Assembly (NCBI GenBank): GCA_017511585.1
Contig: JAFWJI010000041.1
Span: forward strand, 1 to 9,380
Source: Mycoplasmataceae bacterium
GTDB taxonomy: Bacteria; Bacillota_I; Bacilli_A; Mycoplasmatales; Metamycoplasmataceae
Direction: 5' to 3'
Length of the DNA: 9,380 nucleotides
The notes beneath the pieces are model-generated. The model searched no databases and was not told the origin of the DNA. It saw only the letters and a list, made by a program, of their open reading frames with translations. Below, in pieces: positions 1-6,814 of the stretch; positions within the stretch are counted from its first letter, which is position 1, and every line of letters starts with the position of its first letter. Both the position numbers and the translations under genes were made by a program.

Positions 1-794
1 AATAAATGAGTTAATTGTCTTGCACGATCTGGTCTAAAATTGAAAAAAATTATTGAATCTCCATCTTTTACAAAATTTGCTTTTTTATTAATTGCAGGAA
101 CTAAAAATTCATCTGTTATATTTTCCAAATATTGCTTTTCAACATAATCTACACCTGATTCAAAATTAGAATTTGATTTACCTAAAATTGCTTGATAAGC
201 CTTTTCATTTCTATCAAACATTTTATCTCTATCCATAGAATAAAATCTTCCTGAAATTGAAGCTAAATTATAATTATATTTTTTTAATTGATCTTCTAAT
301 TTTTTAAGTGAAGGAATTATTGATTTTGGAGCAACATCACGACCATCTCCAAATACATGAACTGAAACATTTTTAACTCCATTTTCATATGCAGCATCTA
401 TTAATAAAAATAAATGTTCTTCTAAAGAGTGCACACCTCCTGGAGAAAGTAATCCCATTAAATGTAATGTTGAATTATTTTTTTTAACATCTTCAAAAAC
501 TTCTTTGAAGTATTTGTTAGATTTAAACTTACCATCTAAAATTTCTTTTCCAATTAAAGATAATCCTGTATAAACAACTTCACCAGCTCCAATATTTAAA
601 TGCCCTACTTCTGAATTACCCATTTGCCCTTTAGGTAATCCTACATATTCTCCTGATGCTTGAATTATAGAATTTGGATAATTTTTAAATAAATCATCAA
701 ATGTTGGTGTATTTGCTTGTTTGAAACCATTACCTTGAATTTCGTCTCTTAATCCTAATCCATCAATTACACATAAAACTACTGGCTTTTTCAT
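1..794 (-). CDS. gpmI: 2,3-bisphosphoglycerate-independent phosphoglycerate mutase, N-terminal part
   Basis: This cytoplasmic enzyme interconverts 3- and 2-phosphoglycerate in lower glycolysis, using two Mn ions and a phosphoserine intermediate. About 264 N-terminal codons are visible and the rest, roughly half of a usual ~500-residue protein, lies beyond the left edge. It opens MKKPVVLCVIDGLGLRDE, where D11 is the first metal ligand. The catalytic serine is S61 in GQMGNSEVGHLNIGAG. Further family motifs follow in order: GGVHSLEEH, GDGRDVAPKS, GRFYSMDRDK and FFNFRPDRARQLT. The start is the ATG complementary to 792-794, with an AGGA Shine-Dalgarno (complement of 802-805) seven bases upstream. 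It is divergent from the membrane protein gene to its right, so it has its own promoter in the shared spacer. Identification is secure from the motifs; nothing suggests damage in the visible part. Confidence 0.96.
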   Translation of the reverse strand, partial: MKKPVVLCVIDGLGLRDEIQGNGFKQANTPTFDDLFKNYPNSIIQASGEYVGLPKGQMGNSEVGHLNIGAGEVVYTGLSLIGKEILDGKFKSNKYFKEVFEDVKKNNSTLHLMGLLSPGGVHSLEEHLFLLIDAAYENGVKNVSVHVFGDGRDVAPKSIIPSLKKLEDQLKKYNYNLASISGRFYSMDRDKMFDRNEKAYQAILGKSNSNFESGVDYVEKQYLENITDEFLVPAINKKANFVKDGDSIIFFNFRPDRARQLTHL

Positions 795-801
795 ATCAAT
801 T

Positions 802-829
802 TCCTATCTAATTTTGTTCATAAATTATG
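802..829 (-). promoter_or_regulatory. gpmI ribosome binding site and possible -10 box
   Basis: On the minus strand, AGGA (complement of 802-805) sits seven bases before the gpmI ATG, a good ribosome binding site. Further upstream CATAAT (complement of 824-829) could be a -10 box giving a leader of about 20 bases, but no -35 element is recognisable and the whole spacer is A/T runs, so the promoter part is tentative. Confidence 0.4.
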
Positions 830-926
830 TTATTAAAATATTATTTTATTTTAAAAAATAATTTAAGTTATAAAAAATAAAAAATTAACAAATCAAAATT
901 GTTGGTTTTTGAAAAAAATTTTAAAA

Positions 927-955
927 TTGTTTAAAATCCTTTTTAGTAATATAAT
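927..955 (+). promoter_or_regulatory. Promoter of the membrane protein gene
   Basis: TTGTTT at 927-932 and a perfect TATAAT at 950-955 are separated by 17 bases, the ideal sigma-A spacing. Only eight bases lie between the -10 box and the ATG at 964, so transcription should begin at or within a base or two of the start codon. No Shine-Dalgarno is possible in such a transcript, which implies leaderless translation. Confidence 0.7.
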
Positions 956-963
956 TGGTAATT

Positions 964-1833
964 ATGAGTCAAGTTGCAAGAGAATATAAAGTTGTAAGAA
1001 CTATAAGAAAGAATCTGATTTGATCATTTGCATATTTAATATTAGTAGCAATATTTATTGTTTGCTTCTTAATGTTATGAGTAAAAATAATCGATCCTAG
1101 TTTAAAAGAAGTTAAAAATACATCAAATGGAATTAAAATTCTAAATGATTCTTTTGGTGATTTACAAAAGATACAACTCGATAATGTAGAAAAAACTTTA
1201 AATGAGTTTTTTAAAGTGAATCCAGGTGATCAAAATGATATTCAAAATTTAGCTCTTAAAATTCAAACATCATTTAATGAATATTACGACTATATAAATA
1301 ATCCAAAAAATAAGGACATCATACTATCTACAGATGGATTGATAAATAAAATAAAAGATATTTTACAAAATGAAGCACCAACAATGGGTCTTACATTAAC
1401 TGAAAAAGGTAATCTTTTTGTAAATTCAATTACAAAAGTTGGTGATTCAATTAATAATGTTAATAAAATATCTCAAAGTTGATTTAATATTAATTTTGGT
1501 ACAGTCCTATACGATTTAATGAATAACACAAAAAACATTACAGAAATAATAAAAGATGAAGTGCCTAATTTATTAAAATCAAAAGCAATTATTTTCTTAA
1601 TTGTATTGGCAGTTGTTTTACTAATAATAGTTCCTTTATTAGTAAAAATGGTTCTTTCTTCAATATTTTTTATATTGAGAAATGGAAGACTTGAAAAATC
1701 AACAAGACAATCTTTTATATTCATGATTTTCAATGTTGCTTTTTCACCAATTCCGCTATTAAATTTACTTTCTTGATCATTTATTTACAGAAGATTTAAG
1801 AAGAAAAAACAAAAAGTCACATTTAAAGAATAA
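964..1833 (+). CDS. Membrane protein of unknown function
   Basis: I do not recognise the family. Read with TGA as Trp (W20, W39, W173, W271) it encodes 289 residues. A short basic N-terminus (R6, K9, R12, R15, K16) precedes a strong membrane segment at about 18-42. A long hydrophilic region of about 160 residues (43-205) follows, probably outside the cell, with heptad-like stretches around 58-85. A second hydrophobic segment lies at about 208-237, then the polar NGRLEK, then a weaker hydrophobic stretch at 249-270 and a basic tail (RRFKKKKQK). The positive-inside rule favours a cytoplasmic tail, so either the last stretch is not a full span or the second segment is split. The start is the ATG just after a TATAAT box. 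A strong terminator follows, so this is a single-gene transcript. The two-helix layout with a large external loop could suit an anchor or sensor, but that is only inference. Confidence 0.85.
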
Positions 1834-1864
1834 AAAATAAACTAAATTTAAAGAAAAAATAAGC

Positions 1865-1902
1865 AAAAAAAGTAATAAATTTTTAGGTTTATTACTTTTT
1901 TT
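1865..1902 (+). terminator. Intrinsic terminator after the membrane protein gene
   Basis: AAAAAAAGTAATAAA (1865-1879) pairs perfectly over 15 bases with TTTATTACTTTTTTT (1888-1902) around an 8-base loop, and the descending arm ends in a T run. It lies 31 bases after the stop and isolates this gene from the mraZ operon. Confidence 0.85.
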
Positions 1903-1981
1903 ATTTGTTTTTAACCCATTCTAGCTTAACTAAATTAAATTAAAAAAAATATTTTTTTAAAATAAAAAACGAAAAATGTTC

Positions 1982-1987
1982 TATAAT
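1982..1987 (+). promoter_or_regulatory. -10 box of the mraZ-rsmH-ftsA-ftsZ operon
   Basis: This is a perfect TATAAT immediately before the MraZ repeats. Transcription would start near 1994, leaving a leader of about 24 bases before the ATG at 2018. No -35 element stands out at the expected distance. The in-frame upstream ATG at 1976 lies before this box, which argues that it is not the start codon. Confidence 0.65.
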
Positions 1988-1988
1988 T

Positions 1989-2013
1989 TGGGAGACAGTG
2001 GTAGAAAGTGGGA
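1989..2013 (+). promoter_or_regulatory. MraZ operator: three TGGGN direct repeats
   Basis: TGGGA (1989-1993), TGGTA (1999-2003) and TGGGA (2009-2013) recur with an exact 10-base period and 5-base spacers. E. coli MraZ is known to bind three TGGGN repeats with 5-base spacers in front of mraZ, and Mollicute MraZ sites are described as AAAGTG-type repeats; the third copy here (AAAGTGGG at 2005-2012) fits both. The array starts one base after the -10 box and ends four bases before the mraZ ATG, so bound MraZ would block promoter clearance. The third repeat also occupies the Shine-Dalgarno position. The site predicts autorepression of the division operon. Confidence 0.8.
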
Positions 2014-2017
2014 AAAA

Positions 2018-2461
2018 ATGTTTACAGGACAATTTGAACGTAATATTGATTCTAAAAATAGAATTGTATTGCCATCAAATATAAAAAATTCTCTTGGAAA
2101 TGTTTTTTACTTAACTTTATCAGTGGGAAAAAAATTGGAAATAAGAACTATTGACGAATTTGAGAACTTTGTTGACCGAATTGATCAAAATAACCAATTA
2201 GATCCAATCGTTCAAAAATATAAAAGGTTCATTATGTCTCAAAGTATAAAAGTTGAGATCGATAAAGTGGGAAGATTCTTAATTCCAGAAAATTTCTTAA
2301 AAGCTATTGCTGTCAAAACAACTGTTACATTTGTTGGAATGGGAAGAATCATAGAAATATGAGCTTCAGAAAACTTGGAAAATGAATTAAAAATTTTCGA
2401 AGATGAAACAACTATTGATACTCTTACAGAACAAATGCTTAAAAAAGGATTTAAATTGTAA
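2018..2461 (+). CDS. mraZ: Transcriptional regulator MraZ
   Basis: MraZ is an AbrB-like DNA-binding protein that forms a ring and represses its own operon. The product has 147 residues with the two tandem SpoVT/AbrB-like halves and both family DXXXR motifs: DSKNR at 11-15 and DKVGR at 82-86. The first half opens [20 protein letters not shown], a near-textbook MraZ start. TGA at 2360-2362 is Trp (IIEIWASENL), and the gene continues to TAA at 2459-2461. A longer in-frame start at 1976 would add 14 residues encoded by the promoter and operator themselves, so the ATG at 2018 is preferred. Its stop overlaps the rsmH start by one base (TAATG), implying translational coupling. As first gene of the cluster it probably binds the TGGGN repeats just upstream. 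Confidence 0.96.
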
Positions 2462-3360
2462 TGCATATTCCAGTTATGTTAAACGAAGTGATTGAATCAC
2501 TTGAAATTAAACAAAATGGAATATATGTAGATTTAACTCTTGGTAGAGCAGGACATTCAAAAGAAATATTGAATAATATCAAAGACGGAAAACTAATTGG
2601 TTTTGACAAAGACATAATTGCTATCGAAGAATCTCGAAGTCGTCTTCAAAAAATCAATAATAATTTCATTTTGATTCATTCAGACTTTAAAAATTTTAAA
2701 AATGAATTAAAAAAATACGGAATTAATAAAGTTGATGGTATTATTGCTGATTTAGGTGTTTCAAGTCCACAAATAGACAATGCAAATCGAGGTTTTTCTT
2801 ACAATAAAAACGGTTTTCTAGATATGAGAATGGATCAATCTCAATCTCTAAAGGCTTGAAATATAGTTAATGAATGAAATGTTGATGAATTAATAAATAT
2901 TTTTATCAATTACGCAGATGTTAAGATGCCTAAAAAGATCGCGAATGCCATTGTAAAAAATAGACCTATTAACACAACATTTGAATTGGTTGACGTTATT
3001 AAAAGTAGTTTACCTGCTAAAATTGTTAGCTTAAAAAATCCAGCTAAAACTGTTTTTCAAGCAATAAGAATAGCAGTTAATAATGAGTTTGAATCAATTG
3101 ATACTGTTCTAAGAGATTCGATTGAATTTTTAAAAAAGGATGGAATATTGGCAATAATAACTTTCCATTCTCTTGAAGATAAGATTGTTAAAAATTTTTT
3201 TGGAGATTTAACAAAATCAAAAATAAATCCCAAAATACCAGTTCAAGAAGAAAAAAAATTCATTGTAAAAACCTTAAAACCTTCAAAAAATGAAATTGAA
3301 TTTAATAAAAGATCAAGAAGTGCTAAATTAAGAATTTTAAAAAAAATAAAGGAAGATTAG
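2461..3360 (+). CDS. rsmH: 16S rRNA (cytosine(1402)-N(4))-methyltransferase
   Basis: RsmH (MraW) uses S-adenosylmethionine to methylate N4 of C1402 in the ribosomal P-site region of 16S rRNA. The 299-residue product has the usual length and motifs: HIPVMLNEV at 2-10, the SAM-binding [10 protein letters not shown] at 24-33, FDKD at 48-51, [10 protein letters not shown] at 97-106, RGFS at 110-113, DMRMD at 121-125, [13 protein letters not shown] from 235, and the C-terminal [10 protein letters not shown] signature. TGA codons at residues 133 and 139 are Trp. The YGEE segment usually found before the R(I)A helix reads [11 protein letters not shown] here, a local divergence. The start overlaps the mraZ stop, with AAAAAAGGA (2441-2449) as Shine-Dalgarno inside mraZ. 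Confidence 0.96.
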
Positions 3361-3362
3361 TT

Positions 3363-4667
3363 ATGGACAATAAAATTGACATAATCGTTATTGTAAGTTT
3401 AGATAACATTAATTTTATTGCAACTTATAATCAAGATAAAGAAAATTTTATTATCCATGAAGAAAAAATAAATTTAGCTAATAATTGAATAGATGAAAAT
3501 ATTGGTAAAGAAAAAATTAAAAATATTTTAGAAAATATTCAAAGAAAAGTTGGATTTAAAGTAAAAAAAATAAACATTATTCTAGACGATTTCATGAACT
3601 TTAATAAATTCGAATTCAATGAAGTTATTATTAAAGAAACAATTAGTTATTACAATGCTGAAACAATATTAAATTCTAATGATTGTCACAAAATTGTAAA
3701 TTCAATGACTAAAAAATTAGAAGAAAAAAATGTTGATCAACAGTTAATATCAATTGTTCCTTTTAAATTCATTTATTTAGAAAATGGTTCAAAAAATGAA
3801 AAAGAATCTTCTGTTTTTCCAATTAATAAAAAATTAGAAAAAATAGAGATTATGTTTTCAATTAGATACATGAATAAAAATAAGTATCAAAAATTAATCA
3901 ACTTTTTTAAATTATTAAATTTAGAAGTTAATAAATTTATGCTTGAAAGTCAAATTTCAATCTATGAAAACTTAAGTCATATTAAATCAAATAAAATTAA
4001 TTTTGTCTTATGTTTTAAAAATGATAAAACAATTTTAGCTTCAACTGTTAATGATATAGTTATTAAAATTGATACTTTAAAATATTCATTTAAAAATTTA
4101 ATTGAAAAAATATCAAAAGATTTTAGCATTTCAATTCAAGAAGCTAAAGACTTAATTTTTTGTTATGGAAAAGTATGAAATAATTCTGAAAGTGATTTAG
4201 ATATTGTCTATTCATCAAATAATATTTTTGATAGTAATTCAAAATATATAAGAAGAATAGATATATCAAAAACTATTAAATCATTTTTAAAAACAATTTC
4301 AAAAGAAGCAAATGAAATAATTATTTCAAAAATAAAAAATAATTTCACTTTAAAACCTGAATTAAAATTTGTTGGAGATCTATTAAGAATCAATGGTGTT
4401 GAAGATTATTGTTCTAAATATTTCCAAAAAATTAATATCTCTTCAATAAATAACAATTTTTATACAATAAATTCTTGGAATAAAAATTTTATAAGTATTA
4501 ATAATTATTTAACATATAATCAAATTGTTGATAGTAAAATTAATTCAAATGATTTTTATTATCATAATATAGAAGCAAATAATGCTAATTTAAATAATAA
4601 GAATTATAAAATTAAACAAAAAAACTTTAATAAACAACAAAAAGAAATTTTAAAATACTATGCTTAA
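3363..4667 (+). CDS. ftsA: Divergent FtsA-like actin-fold division protein
   Basis: FtsA tethers FtsZ to the membrane. This 434-residue product is assigned by position (rsmH-X-ftsZ) and by a weak but ordered match to the FtsA layout. Residues 11-22 (VSLDNINFIATY) sit where phosphate loop 1 belongs. About 127-205 follow the 1C pattern (SIVPFKFIYLEN, then FFKLLNLEVNKFMLESQISI). At 213-227 NFVLCFKNDKTILAS replaces the DIGGGTTDI loop, with the expected IQEAKDLIFCYGKV after it at 258-271. FVGDLLRINGVEDYCSKYF (336-354) replaces TGGGALLPG. All three nucleotide loops lack their glycines, so ATP binding is doubtful. The C-terminus is Asn-rich (about 385-425) and ends basic, with no clear amphipathic membrane helix. 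TGA codons at residues 42 and 272 are Trp. Shine-Dalgarno AAAGGAA (3348-3354) lies in rsmH, and the start is two bases after its stop. It corresponds in position to the unannotated gene between mraW and ftsZ in other mycoplasmas. Confidence 0.72.
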
Positions 4668-4680
4668 ACTAATTTAATTA

Positions 4681-4688
4681 GAAAGGTG
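4681..4688 (+). promoter_or_regulatory. ftsZ ribosome binding site
   Basis: GAAAGGTG is the clearest Shine-Dalgarno between the FtsA-like gene and ftsZ. Its AGGTG core ends 11 bases before the ATG at 4700 but only two bases before the in-frame TTG at 4691, so it selects the ATG. Confidence 0.65.
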
Positions 4689-4699
4689 AATTGTTCAAA

Positions 4700-5875
4700 A
4701 TGAAAATAATTGTTATGGGTATTGGTAAAGCGGGAAATACCATTGTTGAAAATATTCTTGAAAAAGAAAAATACAATAATGTTGATTTCATATATGCTGA
4801 TACAAATAAAAAATTATTAGAAAAATTTGATAAAAATTCAACTTTATTTTTAAACAGTGAAATTAGCGATTTAAAAGTTTCTATTAATGATCCATTGATT
4901 AGTAAATATGCAGTTACTAATTCAATAGATAATATTAAAGAAAAATTAATCAATTCCAAAATATTAATTTTAACATCTGGATTTGGTGGTTTAACTGGAA
5001 CATATGCCTTACCTTTAATAGCAAAAATAGCTAAAGATATGGGTATTATAACAGTTGCTATAATATCAACTCCATTTTCTTATGAAGGTACTTCTAAAGA
5101 AAAAAATGCTCAAGAAGGATTAAAAGAATTAAAGGAAGTGGTTGATACATTAATTGTTGTATCAAACAATAAATTAATTAATAATTATCCTGATATTGCT
5201 GCATTGGATGCTATAAAATTAACAAACAATTATTCAAAAAATTGTATTAAAACATTTCTAAATTTTATATTTGATAAATCAATCATCAATATTTCTACAA
5301 ATGATTTAATTTCATTACTAAAAAATAAAGGTGAATCTTATATAGGTTTTGGAAATGGTTTGGGGAAAAATAAAATAATTAGAGCTGTTAATAAAACTTT
5401 TGAATCTAAAATAATAGATAAAACGATTACTAATTCAACACATATTGCATTAAATATTATTGGTGATCCAACAGTTACAATGAAAGAAATAAATGAAATT
5501 ATTGAACTTTTTAAATCAAATTTAAAACAAGATAATTTAAAAATCTTTTTTAGTTTTGATGTTAATAAAGAATTTGTAAATGAAATACAACTTTCAGTAA
5601 TTGCGACTTTTGAAAAAGAAAATAAAAATGATCCAACTTTTGAACAGAAGCCAAATATTAAAATAATAGATAACAAAAATAAATCTATTCAAAATTCTCA
5701 AGAAATTTTAATTAATATTGGAAATACTCTAGAAAATGAATTAAGTGGTTATTTAACTGGAGAATTAGAACTAAACAATCTTAATATTGATATCGATGAT
5801 AAAGATCAAGAAGATTTTATTATTAGTATAGATGAATCCGAAGAAGATGATGATATTCCTTTCTTTTTAAAATAA
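4700..5875 (+). CDS. ftsZ: Cell division protein FtsZ, divergent
   Basis: FtsZ is the tubulin-like GTPase that polymerises at the division site. The 391-residue product starts MKIIVMGIGKAGNTIVENI, the first nucleotide loop (usually GVGGAGGNAV). The tubulin signature at 94-102 reads GFGGLTGTY instead of GMGGGTGTG, changing two of the seven GGGTGTG residues. The loop after it (TPFSYEG, 124-130) is normal. The T7 loop that completes the neighbour's active site reads INISTND (196-202) against NVDFADV: N197 and D202 remain while the middle Asp is Ser. The C-terminal domain includes GNGLGKNKIIRAVN and the region with FFSFDVN. A Glu/Asp-rich linker ends in DDDIPFFLK, matching the DIPxFL tail that binds FtsA. 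A terminator follows, closing the division operon. Assignment is sure; GTPase activity may be reduced. Confidence 0.93.
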   Translation: MKIIVMGIGKAGNTIVENILEKEKYNNVDFIYADTNKKLLEKFDKNSTLFLNSEISDLKVSINDPLISKYAVTNSIDNIKEKLINSKILILTSGFGGLTGTYALPLIAKIAKDMGIITVAIISTPFSYEGTSKEKNAQEGLKELKEVVDTLIVVSNNKLINNYPDIAALDAIKLTNNYSKNCIKTFLNFIFDKSIINISTNDLISLLKNKGESYIGFGNGLGKNKIIRAVNKTFESKIIDKTITNSTHIALNIIGDPTVTMKEINEIIELFKSNLKQDNLKIFFSFDVNKEFVNEIQLSVIATFEKENKNDPTFEQKPNIKIIDNKNKSIQNSQEILINIGNTLENELSGYLTGELELNNLNIDIDDKDQEDFIISIDESEEDDDIPFFLK

Positions 5876-5951
5876 ATTATTAAATCGATGTTTCCGAAGA
5901 GTTGATAATTATTTTTTAAGGAAAAAAATATTAAAATCTTTTTATTATTAT

Positions 5952-5978
5952 AAAACTTGACAATTGGTCAAGTTTTTT
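5952..5978 (+). terminator. Intrinsic terminator of the division operon
   Basis: AAAACTTGAC (5952-5961) and GTCAAGTTTT (5967-5976) form a perfect 10-base stem with a 5-base loop and a T run to 5978. It lies 76 bases after the ftsZ stop and is the only convincing end signal for the cluster. Confidence 0.88.
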
Positions 5979-5999
5979 ATTCTTCTTTTTTATTAAATG

Positions 6000-6005
6000 T
6001 ATAAT
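6000..6005 (+). promoter_or_regulatory. -10 box of the DUF3196-like gene
   Basis: This is a perfect TATAAT with seven bases before the ATG at 6013. Transcription would start at the codon itself, giving a second leaderless transcript in this window. No -35 element is recognisable, since the upstream sequence is the T-rich terminator tail. Confidence 0.6.
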
Positions 6006-6012
6006 TTGAATT

Positions 6013-6723
6013 ATGTCAAAAAACTATTATGAAGAATTGATTGAAAAAATTGAACAATTAATTTCTAAAAAAGAAAATCAAGAAGCTCTTAAACTTATTA
6101 AAGATGAATTATCTTTACCATATATACCTAAAATATATGAAGATAAAATTTATTACTATTACAATCTTTTAAATGATGACGATGATGAAAAGCAAACAAA
6201 GAAAAATAGCTATTTTTCCCGTGATGAAATATTATTAATATTGAATAATTATAAAAATTATGATTTAGATTTTTTAATATCAATTGCTAGTTTATTTGAT
6301 CAATATGATTAAAAAGGATTTGAAAAACAAATTGAAATGATTCTTAATTTCAATGATTTAGATAATAAAATCAAATCTTTAATTTACAATTGCTTAGTAA
6401 CTCATGAAATAAATTATGATTTTCAAATCAATAATTTAAAAATAAATCCATTTAAAAATAAAACTATTTTTGAAACAGAATATTCATTAAAAAATATTTA
6501 CAAAATTAAAAAAACTAAAGTTGATAATCCTTCAATTATTGAAATATCGCAAAAAATATTTTTTCTTTATTTAATGAATTTATTTCCACAATCATTGTTT
6601 TTTGCTTATGAAGATGTTAGTTTTATTTTTATAAAAATTGCAAATATAATGATTGGTAATTTAGATCAAAATTCATTAAATAAAGAAGAAGAGAAAATTT
6701 TTGAAACAATTAATGGAAAATAA
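6013..6723 (+). pseudogene. DUF3196-like protein split by an in-frame TAA
   Basis: Two open stretches in one frame, 6013-6312 (99 residues) and 6337-6723 (128 residues), are separated by a single TAA at 6310-6312 and would give 236 residues if it were a sense codon. The first part, MSKNYYEELIEKIEQLISKK, is a helical repeat-like start followed by DELSLPYIPKIYEDK, which I associate with DUF3196 (Mollicute helical-repeat proteins of unknown function, M. genitalium MG237 type). The second part continues the helical pattern (IEISQKIFFLYLMNLFPQSL). Placement directly upstream of tig matches the MG237-MG238 order in M. genitalium. The second part has no good Shine-Dalgarno (AAAGGA at 6313-6318 is 18 bases from ATG 6337), so it is unlikely to be an independent gene. 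The break may be a genuine nonsense mutation or a sequencing error. The family call rests on memory of the motif and the context. Confidence 0.6.
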
Positions 6724-6735
6724 AACTTTTATTGT

Positions 6736-6757
6736 TTAATGTTATAATTAACATTAA
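6736..6757 (+). promoter_or_regulatory. tig promoter within a 9-base inverted repeat
   Basis: TGTTATAAT (6740-6748) is a full extended -10 element (TGnTATAAT), which can work without a -35. It lies inside TTAATGTTA (6736-6744), TAAT, TAACATTAA (6749-6757), a perfect 9-base inverted repeat with a 4-base centre. TAACAT is also repeated directly (6749-6760). Symmetry across a -10 box fits an operator, though AT-rich DNA makes chance palindromes fairly common. It is not a CIRCE element. The leader would be about 60 bases. Confidence 0.6.
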
Positions 6758-6814
6758 CATTTAATAATTTTATTTAATTTGATTAGAAATGAGAAAGGTT
6801 GTGTTGTTTCGCTT

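Noticed and set aside
1473..1733. Minus-strand open frame of 86 codons
   Set aside because: It lies antisense within the membrane protein gene, which is a continuous table-4 frame with promoter and terminator; the minus-strand product shows no family motif.
1976..2017. Longer mraZ start at ATG 1976
   Set aside because: It would place the -10 box and the MraZ repeats inside the coding region, and the family's conserved N-terminus begins exactly at ATG 2018.
2860..2925. Apparent interruption of rsmH between two open frames
   Set aside because: The only stops in the gap are TGA, read as Trp in table 4; both sides are in one frame and form one full-length RsmH.
4669..4681. CTAATT-T-AATTAG palindrome before ftsZ
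   Set aside because: Six-base A/T arms with a one-base centre are expected by chance at this base composition and cannot form a stable hairpin.
4691..4699. ftsZ start at TTG 4691
   Set aside because: The Shine-Dalgarno would be only two bases away, whereas ATG 4700 has a workable distance and begins with the conserved first beta-strand.
5338..5676. Minus-strand open frame of 112 codons inside ftsZ
   Set aside because: It is the reverse shadow of an AT-rich gene; it is hydrophobic because the sense strand is rich in Lys/Asn/Glu codons, and no start signal is seen.
5957..5962. TTGACA as a -35 box for the gene at 6013
   Set aside because: It lies 37 bases before the TATAAT at 6000, far beyond the 16-18 base spacing, and is part of the terminator stem.
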